A stretch of 64,000 nucleotides of DNA. Origin: CBDFHF01 sp965247565. Its GTDB lineage: Bacteria; Pseudomonadota; Gammaproteobacteria; Methylococcales; Methylomonadaceae. Positions 53,539 through 61,528 of this stretch are shown in pieces (the stretch's first letter is position 1; the number at the start of each line of letters is the position of its first letter). A model generated the notes under the pieces. It saw only the letters and a program-made list of their open reading frames with translations. It made no database searches and had not been told where the DNA came from. The DNA is taken from NCBI GenBank assembly GCA_965247565.1, contig CBDFHF010000003.1, positions 310,001-374,000 on the forward strand, in the 5' to 3' direction. A program made the translations under genes and the position numbers.

Positions 53539-53937
53539 ATGAAAAAAACTGTATTACTGACTTTGGCCATGCTGATTTCCGGCAATGTGCTTGCCGCTAC
53601 CGATCATTATGCACTTCGTGATGGTAGTTATTTCAGACATCTAAAAGTCACTAAAATCAACGACGATTACACGGTTACTGCTGACGTGGAGTATGAATCT
53701 AACGGTGCCGGAGCGAGCGACCATTGTTCAGCAAATATTTCCGGAAGTGCTAAAAGCACAGGCGCCAATGAATTAGTTTTGAAAAAACATTCCGAAGTCG
53801 AAGCCAGTTATTGCGAGCTTAAAATTCTACTTAGCCCAAGCGGCGCGAAGATAGAGCAAGCGCAGGACTGCGGTAGCTTTTCCTTTGGAAAATGCAGCTT
53901 TTCGAGCGAAGGTAAGGAATTGCTTAAAATACAGTGA
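53539..53937 (+). CDS. Small secreted protein, unassigned
   Basis: A 132-residue exported protein with signal peptide MKKTVLLTLAMLISGNVLAA and AGGGGAT in the ribosome site. Four cysteines follow (DHCSANI, SYCELKI, QDCGSF, GKCSFS) and probably form two disulfides. The body is short beta-strand-like with no family likeness I can name. It sits between mfd and queA without obvious operon partners. Confidence 0.65.
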   Translation: MKKTVLLTLAMLISGNVLAATDHYALRDGSYFRHLKVTKINDDYTVTADVEYESNGAGASDHCSANISGSAKSTGANELVLKKHSEVEASYCELKILLSPSGAKIEQAQDCGSFSFGKCSFSSEGKELLKIQ

Positions 53938-54017
53938 CAAGTTATTCAAAAGCGTTATAGAAGCTGAGGCGACCTAATAACCTTATGGCGTGAGAAATGC
54001 CAAATGCTTTTAAATCC

Positions 54018-55037
54018 TCAGCTCAACAGCATAGCATCGCCATAACTGAAGAATCGGTAAGATTGGTCGATAGCATGGCGGTAGGCCGCCATAACATGTT
54101 CATAACCGGCAAACGCTGAAACCAGCATTAGCAATGTGGACTCCGGTAGGTGGAAGTTGGTTAGCATGGCATCGACTGATTTGAATTGATAACCAGGGGT
54201 AATAAATAAATCAGTATCACCAAATCCGGCGATCAACTGACTACTTTGCGAAGCGGATTCCAAGGCTCTAACCGCCGTAGTACCGATAGCAATTACCCGA
54301 CCACCTCTGGCTCTGGCTTGCTGTACCGCATCGACGGTAGCTTGAGGTACAGCAAAAACCTCTTTATGCATGACGTGCTGAGACAAATCTTCTACCCGTA
54401 CCGGCTGAAACGTACCGCTACCAACATGCAAAGTTACGAAAGCCGTTGCGATGCCTTTAGCTTTTAATTTTTCCAGCGTGCTAACATCAAAATGCAAGCT
54501 AGCCGTGGGTGCTGCAACCGCTCCGGAGGTTTTGGCAAATACGGTTTGATAGCGGGTTATGTCTGACTCATCATCGGCACGAGTAATATAAGGCGGCAAA
54601 GGCATATGCCCGATTTTCTCCAAGATGGCCAGTAAACTGTCTGTTCCCGCAAATTGCAAACGGAATAAATCATCAACTCGTTCTACCATTTTGCAGTAAT
54701 ATCCTTCAGCCAGCTTAATCAGCGCTCCGGGCTTCGGTGCTTTGCTGGCTCTAACATGGGCGATGGCATGACGATCATCCACAATGCGTTCGATCAGAAT
54801 TTCAACCTTGCCACCGCTTTGTTTATTGCCGTACATACGCGCCGGAATAACTTTAGTATCGTTGAAAACCAGTAAATCTTTGGGTTCAAGTAAATCCAGA
54901 AAATCTTTAAATTGCCGGTCAAATAATTGTCCGGTGGCTTTGTTCATACATAACAACCGGCTGGCTTCACGTTCAGACAAGGGTTTCTGCGCGATCAGCG
55001 CTTCGGGTAAATGGTAGGTAAAATCACTTTTTTTCAT
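54018..55037 (-). CDS. queA: S-adenosylmethionine:tRNA ribosyltransferase-isomerase
   Basis: A 339-residue enzyme that transfers and isomerises the ribosyl part of SAM onto preQ1-tRNA to form epoxyqueuosine. The chosen start gives MKKSDFTYHLPEALIAQKPL, the canonical QueA N-terminus; a longer frame to 55103 is unlikely. LLVFNDTKVIPAR, GKVEILIER, APTASLHFD, VTLHVGSGTFQPVR and LTNFHLPESTLLMLV are all conserved. No tgt follows within the window, although queA-tgt is a common pair. Confidence 0.95.
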   Translation of the reverse strand: MKKSDFTYHLPEALIAQKPLSEREASRLLCMNKATGQLFDRQFKDFLDLLEPKDLLVFNDTKVIPARMYGNKQSGGKVEILIERIVDDRHAIAHVRASKAPKPGALIKLAEGYYCKMVERVDDLFRLQFAGTDSLLAILEKIGHMPLPPYITRADDESDITRYQTVFAKTSGAVAAPTASLHFDVSTLEKLKAKGIATAFVTLHVGSGTFQPVRVEDLSQHVMHKEVFAVPQATVDAVQQARARGGRVIAIGTTAVRALESASQSSQLIAGFGDTDLFITPGYQFKSVDAMLTNFHLPESTLLMLVSAFAGYEHVMAAYRHAIDQSYRFFSYGDAMLLS

Positions 55038-55121
55038 AGCCGGCGATATTACCAGCTTAGGCTTTTCAAAACATCTCTTAGATTTAAGTCTGGAGTCTGG
55101 CAATTTCCAGAGAAAACTTTA

Positions 55122-55150
55122 CCCGCTCATGCTGTTAAGACATGAGCGGG
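55122..55150 (-). terminator. Hairpin past the multicopper oxidase fragment
   Basis: CCCGCTCATG (55122-55131) and CATGAGCGGG (55141-55150) form a perfect 10-bp stem 25 bp past the oxidase stop. Only a weak T tract follows on the minus strand. Confidence 0.65.
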
Positions 55151-55174
55151 GCAAAACAAGCAAGATCATTATTC

Positions 55175-55820
55175 TCAATGCGAGTGATGCGGCAGCCATT
55201 TGGGCAAGATAACAAATGGTCGCATCATGTCGTCATCTTCATGTTCCAAAATATGACAGTGATACATGTATTTGCCACTATAAGGGCCGAATTTCATGGC
55301 AATGCCTACCATTTCACCCGGATTGATCCGAACGGTATCTTTGGGTGCGGTTTGGTCTGGAGGGATCGTTATTGCTGTAGTGGCTACAATTTTATTGACT
55401 TTATCCATTCCTTCATTTCCATCGATGACCGGAGTTCTCTCCCCCGCAGCCAGTAAAAGCGGGCTAGCGCTACCGTTGACATAAACATCATAACCAGATT
55501 GCTGATTCACATTAACCTCAACCAAATGCACATGAACCGGATGCGTATCAGGGCTAAGATTAACGATATACCATTGTTCGGTATTGTCCAGATGCACAAA
55601 CCAGTTGACGCGATCATAAAACTCTTCTGCAGCCTTCCAGAACTGCTCAGTAACAGGGAGGTGAGAAAAGGGATGTTCATAAGTAAAGTCAATAACCTCA
55701 GCGCCAGCGGGCGGTTCTTTATCTTTACTGCGTACATATTCCCAAAACACCAACATAGCGCCGCTGACTGCATCCAAAGGTGGCTTTTCGACCAAAACAG
55801 TAAGACGGATCGGCATGTAT
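55175..55820 (-). pseudogene. Multicopper oxidase, C-terminal fragment truncated by IS5-family element
   Basis: About 215 residues of the C-terminal cupredoxin domain of a bilirubin-oxidase/CotA-like multicopper oxidase. The copper motifs HPVHVHLVEVN (type 1/2/3 ligands) and YHCHILEHEDDDMM (type 1/3, axial Met) are intact. The frame runs into the IS5-family terminal repeat at 55822. The N-terminal two cupredoxin domains are not found on the far side of the element (57112-57600 lacks any such frame), so the gene has lost its 5' part. Sequence near the junction (MPIRLTVLVEKP) is normal oxidase. It probably is not translated as an active enzyme. Confidence 0.85.
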
Positions 55821-55821
55821 T

Positions 55822-57111
55822 GAGACCTTTGCAAAACCCCTTGTACCAAAAATCAGCCCCAAACTACCCAATTTTTCCAAAAAATCGGTGAAATTTAGGC
55901 AATATAATTTAGAACATATGGATTCTTGCGGCCACTTGGCCGCATTCACCTTTTAAAAGGCAAAGCTTGCCTGTGTGGATTGCGTTTTAACGTACAACAC
56001 AGGCAACCGTTTTAGGTTATACGCCATGGCTTGCAATAGATGCCAAGCATGGGCTTTGGCTAACCCTTGGTAGCGCAGGATCTTGGAGCCAAACCAGCGT
56101 GCCTGGCTACCGAAGGTTCGCTCAACGACATAGCGCGCCTGGGTAATTAAGCTATTCCGTTGTTTTTGACGCTTACTGAGAGGCTTGTTTTTTACAGCCT
56201 TATCTTGGATGCCGTTTTTGAGGCGTCGCTCTTTCAATACCTGATTGTGTTTCCGGCTGTGATATGCCTTGTCAGCATGCAACCTGGAACCTGCCTTAAT
56301 CTTTGCTTTATCCATTAGATCAACCATCGGCTTGCTATCATACCCAAAGGGCACAAGTGCTGGTTAGCTGCCGTGGTCTCGACCGCAATCACCAAACCCT
56401 TATCATCCACTAGCGTGTGTTGCTTGTAACCAAACACCGACTTGCCCGCCTTTTTAACCCAGCGCGCATCGGTGTCTACGCCAGGCTGGTTGACTTCCAC
56501 CACTTGCATGTGAGCTTGGGCATCCGATTCGTCATCGCGTTCTTCGCGGTCATTAACCACTTCGTATGTGGGCTGAGTTTTTGGCTTGCGCGGGCTGTGG
56601 GTAATACTGGCATCAACATGGTAACCGGTGGTCAGGGTCACTTGATAGCCCTCAATCTGGCGGTTTATCTGAACCAGCAGTGCATCCCACGCTCCCGCTT
56701 TGGTCAGACGGGTTCTAAACCGGGACAGTACGGAGTGATCGGGCACATCCTCTTCCAAAGACAAATCCAAAAAGCGCATGACATGCAGGTTGCTGTTAGC
56801 CATGTCCTCAACCGATTCATCACTTAAGCCACCGTTCCAAATACCCACCAGGAGCATCTTGAAAAGAAGCAAACCTGGATACGCCGGACGTCCCGTTACA
56901 TCCGAGGCGGGTGCATAATGCTGGCGTATAACCGCTTCAATTGCCTTCCAGTCAATCAGGTGATCGATTTGGTTAAGAAAGTTACTTTTGCGGGTACGGT
57001 GATTAACGTAAAAATCAGAAAAAGACATTAAAATACACACAAGCCATTGAATGATAAGTCTATTTTATCATAATACATTGGTTTGGTGTAGTGGTGCCGT
57101 GCAAAGGTCTC
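55822..57111 (-). mobile_element. IS5-family insertion sequence
   Basis: A 1290-bp element ending in the 12-bp inverted repeat GAGACCTTTGCA (55822-55833) and its complement (57100-57111). It contains one transposase frame on the minus strand, interrupted by a frameshift. A GTAT tetranucleotide lies one base outside each end (55817-55820 and 57113-57116), which could be a target duplication. However, the two flanks do not join into one gene, so a deletion may have occurred. A solo relative of its right end is at 12057-12100. Confidence 0.85.
55953..57028 (-). pseudogene. IS5-family transposase with internal frameshift
   Basis: The N-terminal part (57028 to about 56345) starts MSFSDFYVNHRTRKSNFLNQ and holds the DUF772 helix region and the first DDE Asp in TTGYHVDASI. 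The C-terminal part (about 56355 to 55953) has SRLHADKAYHSRKHN with the second Asp and ARYVVERTFGSQARWFG with the Glu. Between them, near 56340-56356, extra bases (about 16-17, reading TGTGCCCTTTGGGTA on the minus strand) shift the frame by one. The three catalytic residues are otherwise retained, so decay is recent. Confidence 0.82.
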
Positions 57112-57642
57112 CGTATATAGCTCCTATATCACGAAATATGTTGCAACAATGAATGAACTCAAACCAAGGTCGCTTTACAGACTCATCAAACACTAACGAC
57201 GTTATTAATGCTTTAATCCGCAGATAATCGCATGAGCATCTATTAATAGATCATCCTTATTAATCAACGGCTTTGCTTAAATGTTAGGTAATAAAAAACA
57301 CCAAACCTCGACTCGATCACACTAAAAATTTGAAAAAACTTAGCCTTGTTGTTAACATCTGCTCGTCTTGATTATTTATTTATTATATGAAAATATTTTT
57401 GTGTAATATCTTTGATATTTGTTGATAAATTTACTAGGTTATCTAGATTTACAAATGCTTCTCCAAAAAATACCTGTTAAATTATCTAACTCTCACTGAT
57501 GGATCCTAGAGTGCAGGCTTTTCTTTCAAGTTAGTAATCACAGGCACCGAAAATTATCGCTAACGCAAGTTTTTAGCAGAAGCTCAAAAACAGTCATTAC
57601 GGTAATTGTCAAATTACTTCTCATCAATAAAAGGACATTGTT
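57112..57642. other. Non-coding stretch after the IS element
   Basis: AT-rich. It contains the palindrome ATCTATTAATAGAT (57238-57251). No oxidase N-terminus and no other gene. The last 80 bases carry the upstream region of the peroxidase gene. Confidence 0.4.
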
Positions 57643-58905
57643 ATGTTAAAGAAAACAAGCATTTTGTTAATCTCAGCCTGCATCGCCAGCCCAGTCCATG
57701 CACTGACTAATGAGCAAAAACTGGGAAAGCTGCTATACAGTGACGTCAACTTGTCATTAAATAGAAATCAGTCCTGCGCTAGTTGTCACAGCCTAAGACC
57801 GGCCAACGCAAGCAACAAGATTACGCATTTAGTCCCAGGCTTTGTAGATCCAGACAACGTGCAGACAGGCAGCGCGGTTTCTGATGGTTCGATATCTGGA
57901 GCAACCGGAACATTGAACGCGCCTAGTGTGGGTTATGCTGCTTTTAGCCCTGAATTCAATTGGGATGAAGATGCTAATCAGTATGTAGGCGGACAATTTT
58001 GGAATGGCCGAGCAACCAACTTAACCGAGCAGGCGAAAGGTCCATTCTTAAACCCTGTTGAGATGGCCATGCCTAGCAAAGCCTCTGTCATTAAGCGACT
58101 TACGGAAAATCAAGACTACCATGACTTGTTTCTGCGTGCTTATGGATTAGACTTAGGTACCATCCCCAGGAAGAGAGATCCCTCTTACCAGGCTAAAATA
58201 GATAAAATTTACCATCATTTGGCTAAAGCAATCGGGGAGTTTGAACGAATTAACCTGTTCAACAAATTCAACAGTAAATTCGATTTTTACTTGGATGGAA
58301 GAATTCAATTATCTGAATTGGAAAAAGAAGGCTTGGCGCTATTTAACGGTAAAGCAAAATGTTCTGCCTGCCATACCAGTGATAGAACTACCGATGCAAC
58401 GGGCAATAGCCAGCCACCGTTATTTACCGATTTCACCTATGATAATCTGGGGTTGCCGAGAAATGTCAATATTCCCAACAATTCAGAACCTGATCTAGGG
58501 CTTGGTGGGCGTCCTGATATACAAGCAGAGGACCCTAGCGGCCGAGAAATTGGCAGACATAAAGTCATGTCATTGAGAAACATAGAACTTACCGCACCTT
58601 ATGGTCACAATGGCGTGTTTGCCACATTGGAACAAATCGTTCATTTTTACAATACACGCGACACGCTTGGCACAGTTGATGACAACTCAGATTCTGGCTT
58701 TGGTGTCAGCGGATGGCCTTCACCGGAAGTACCTCAAAATGTTAACCGAACAGAACTGGGTGACTTGGGCCTGACTGACTATGAAGAAAAAGCCATTGTG
58801 TCGTTCATGAAGACGCTGACCGATGATTATCCCATTTGGGGTGGTGATCCATGGTGCCCGGCGAATACACCATCCTCCTTTTCCGGTTACCAAGCAAGCT
58901 ACTAA
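57643..58905 (+). CDS. Di-haem cytochrome c peroxidase (MauG/CcpA family)
   Basis: A 420-residue periplasmic enzyme. The signal peptide ends ASPVHA. Two haem c motifs are CASCH (near residue 46) and CSACH (near 245), one in each half-domain. Conserved peroxidase segments follow: FWNGRATNLTEQAKGPFLNPVEMAMP and SLRNIELTAPYGHNGVFATLEQIVHFYN. The layout fits bacterial cytochrome c peroxidases, which reduce H2O2, or MauG-like enzymes that make quinone cofactors. The high-potential/low-potential haem ligands cannot be assigned with certainty. It is followed by its own terminator. Confidence 0.88.
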   Translation: MLKKTSILLISACIASPVHALTNEQKLGKLLYSDVNLSLNRNQSCASCHSLRPANASNKITHLVPGFVDPDNVQTGSAVSDGSISGATGTLNAPSVGYAAFSPEFNWDEDANQYVGGQFWNGRATNLTEQAKGPFLNPVEMAMPSKASVIKRLTENQDYHDLFLRAYGLDLGTIPRKRDPSYQAKIDKIYHHLAKAIGEFERINLFNKFNSKFDFYLDGRIQLSELEKEGLALFNGKAKCSACHTSDRTTDATGNSQPPLFTDFTYDNLGLPRNVNIPNNSEPDLGLGGRPDIQAEDPSGREIGRHKVMSLRNIELTAPYGHNGVFATLEQIVHFYNTRDTLGTVDDNSDSGFGVSGWPSPEVPQNVNRTELGDLGLTDYEEKAIVSFMKTLTDDYPIWGGDPWCPANTPSSFSGYQASY

Positions 58906-58953
58906 AGTAGCCTTGCTCATTCGCACTGATTAAATCAGTAATCACACACAATA

Positions 58954-58984
58954 CCGGACGCATAGAGTCATGCGTCCGGCTTTT
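58954..58984 (+). terminator. Intrinsic terminator of the peroxidase gene
   Basis: CCGGACGCAT (58954-58963) and ATGCGTCCGG (58970-58979) then CTTTT. A strong 10-bp stem 48 bp past the stop. Confidence 0.87.
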
Positions 58985-59124
58985 GTTCAAATAATACAGT
59001 TTGTAGTCTGTTAACGGATTTGCTCCAAGACCTATTTAGCTGGCACTGAGTCCAGATTAAATTTCTGTTTAAGATGTCATGATGCAATAATATTCGTCAA
59101 ATTGACCCTCTGCTCAAGGTTGAA

Positions 59125-61290
59125 ATGATGAATAATAAAAATAATACGCCAAGGATTTCAGGCTATAAACAATTAAAAAAGCTGCGTACTGTGCTCGCTA
59201 TCGCTCAAGGCACTAAGTTACTAGTAAAACTTCAGCAAGAGCTTGAAAACACAGTTTCTCAGGACCAGGCAAAACGTGTGACTTATCTGACCGAGCTGTT
59301 TTCACGCATCCATCGGGAAATATTTCATGACTGGAAAGACCAACCCACCGTGAATCATCGCCCAGGCAGCATAGCCGATGCAGATAAACGTAGGCAATTT
59401 CGCGAAGCTTTTGAGCAGCTAGTACTTAACGATGACAATAATGTTGCCAGCGCTATTTTTGATAACAACGGCTTCGTGATTCAAACTCCCAATATTGCCG
59501 AGCGACTCAGCGTGTTTTACCAAAAAATGCGCAGCGTAAGGCCATTTACCTATGGCAATAGGCTCACCTTAGATTTTTTCATGACCGCATTGGGTAAATT
59601 ACCTGCCTTTAAAAGCGTCTATGAGCAAGGCATTGATTTTCGCCGATTGGACGCTAAAGATCCCGCCGCTTTACATTACGGGATCGACAATATCAGAGAA
59701 ATTACGCAGGCTTTTAAACACGCTCTGGATCCGACCCGTAATAAAAACTTGCAAAACCATGCTAATAGCTATGGCAAATGGCCAGAAAATAAAAAATTTA
59801 TTTTCGGAATACCGTTTTTGTCACATAAAACAGCAACCGGCACCGAGTGCCTAGTGTCGGTCAATGGCGGTTTGTTGCCACTGGACAGTATTCAACGGGA
59901 ATTGTTTATTGCCGGCAAGCATTTGGCAGACTACCCACTCAGTGCCGCAGAAAATGTGCTCGGCTACCTACCGGGCACCGAATTCTTAAGACAAGCCGAT
60001 AAAACTGAAATTGATGGTATCAGTATCGGGGAAGACGGTGTGGCGCCTCTATTCTGTTTGGACATTAATCTATTAACCGGACTACGTTCCCCCGGTCATA
60101 CCGAGTTAATGGAACTCATTAAACAATGTGAAGGAGAGAAAGCTCAAATATTTGATTTGGTCGATAAACCGGGGCTTAGAGATAAACTGCTGTTGATTGC
60201 CCATGGCGATAACCGTTTACAACGAGCAGTAGAAATTGCCTATGAGCGTCTGGTTAAGATCACCCAAAAGCTGGATACAGCTAAGCAAAGTATTTTTGCA
60301 GATAAAACCCCGGATTCAGCGCCCAAATTATTTATGTGTATGGGGGGAGCTGGTTCCGGAAAAACGGCAGTAGAAGAGCTAGCGACGGCACTATGTGGCA
60401 ACAATTTTGTTACGGCTTCTTTGGATGAATTCCGCAAGATCAGTGACTTATACCAGGTTTTAACTGCCGCAGGCCATCACAGCGATGATTATGTCTACGT
60501 AGAACCGTTCGCCAACCGATTACGCAGTTTGGTGGCTGATCATGCCCGAAAAAATCACTTCAATATTCTCTATGACGGCACAGGCATCCCTTATATGCCC
60601 CGCTATTCGCGCATTATCGAACAATTTAAAGACGCAGGTTTTCAAACTCAAGTCACAGCGGTAGATGCTTTTATTGTTAAACCGGAAGGCCGGGAAGATG
60701 AATTGCCCAGATCAGCGGTTGTCACTAGCGTCAAAAAACGCTTCGAACAAACTGGCCGCGCCCTGCCTTGGGTAGTTACAGTTGACAAACATCTGCGTGC
60801 ACCAGGCTCATTTTTAAATGCGCTGGAACATCAAGCCCTGCAAAAATTATCGCTATTTGCCAATGATGGTGAGCGGGACAGGCATTACCTGGTAGCAGAA
60901 AGCTTTTGTTTTGCCGATGACGAAGTTCGAACCCTGCAAAGGCATCAATCGATAGGGTCGTTGGCGGCGTATTTCAAATCATTGAGCATGACTCATTCAG
61001 AATCGATTCTAAAAAAACTAGCTAAAAACGATGTCTCTGAACTAGAGGCCTTATTGGAAAGAAACCCTGACTTTAATGAATGCAATGTCGCCTTTCAGAT
61101 CTACAATCAGCAGGAAACCAACCGCGTTTTGATTATATATAACGCTCGGCGCATGGTCGATTTCGTTGAAAAGAGACAACTGAATCCCAACGCTTCCGGC
61201 GAAGAAGGTTTATTACATAAACCCGAACCCATGGCATTTCATGTAGATCCTACCGCAAAAGAACCCTGGATGACACGTTTGCAGGATTAA
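59125..61290 (+). CDS. Degenerate Fic-like domain fused to zeta-toxin kinase domain
   Basis: A 721-residue cytoplasmic protein. The N-terminal ~250 residues look like a Fic fold: IHREIFHDW near 53-61, then RPFTYGNRLTLDFF near 138-151. The latter aligns with the Fic core HPFxxGNGR but has lost the catalytic His and the acidic residue. A middle region (250-395) is unassigned. From about 400 to 520 comes a zeta-toxin/P-loop kinase: MGGAGSGKTAVEELA (about 405-419), TASLDEFRKISDLYQ and ILYDGTGIPYMPRYSRIIE. The C-terminal ~180 residues (SFCFADDEV; LEALLERNPDF) are unassigned. Zeta toxins phosphorylate UDP-N-acetylglucosamine. No epsilon-like antitoxin gene is adjacent. The domain reading is by eye and should be tested. 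Confidence 0.72.
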   Translation: MMNNKNNTPRISGYKQLKKLRTVLAIAQGTKLLVKLQQELENTVSQDQAKRVTYLTELFSRIHREIFHDWKDQPTVNHRPGSIADADKRRQFREAFEQLVLNDDNNVASAIFDNNGFVIQTPNIAERLSVFYQKMRSVRPFTYGNRLTLDFFMTALGKLPAFKSVYEQGIDFRRLDAKDPAALHYGIDNIREITQAFKHALDPTRNKNLQNHANSYGKWPENKKFIFGIPFLSHKTATGTECLVSVNGGLLPLDSIQRELFIAGKHLADYPLSAAENVLGYLPGTEFLRQADKTEIDGISIGEDGVAPLFCLDINLLTGLRSPGHTELMELIKQCEGEKAQIFDLVDKPGLRDKLLLIAHGDNRLQRAVEIAYERLVKITQKLDTAKQSIFADKTPDSAPKLFMCMGGAGSGKTAVEELATALCGNNFVTASLDEFRKISDLYQVLTAAGHHSDDYVYVEPFANRLRSLVADHARKNHFNILYDGTGIPYMPRYSRIIEQFKDAGFQTQVTAVDAFIVKPEGREDELPRSAVVTSVKKRFEQTGRALPWVVTVDKHLRAPGSFLNALEHQALQKLSLFANDGERDRHYLVAESFCFADDEVRTLQRHQSIGSLAAYFKSLSMTHSESILKKLAKNDVSELEALLERNPDFNECNVAFQIYNQQETNRVLIIYNARRMVDFVEKRQLNPNASGEEGLLHKPEPMAFHVDPTAKEPWMTRLQD

Positions 61291-61528
61291 TTTCGCTACT
61301 TTATTCTCTCCAGAAATGACAGCGAGCGCATGAGCTAGTCCCTGCATAGATAGCAACATTCAGCTTGTGAATTTCTCTGTCAATAACCATCCCATTAAGC
61401 CTACAATGCACTGATCGGAATTGGCTTTTGCCAACACTGTCTTGCTGGTCATTTTTTGAGCATTTGACAGACCTAATTTATTTACGGCTATTTCTTTCAA
61501 CTTATCTTTAAGAATCGTTTAGAAGCTT
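61291..61528. other. Intergenic stretch
   Basis: 238 bases with no gene or strong hairpin; probably promoter of the following secreted protein. Confidence 0.35.

Noticed and set aside
55817..57116. GTAT on both sides as proof of a simple IS insertion
   Set aside because: The flanking DNA does not join into one oxidase gene, and a 4-bp match one base outside the repeats can occur by chance.
57112..57642. Missing N-terminal part of the multicopper oxidase
   Set aside because: Neither strand gives cupredoxin-like residues here; stops are frequent in all frames.
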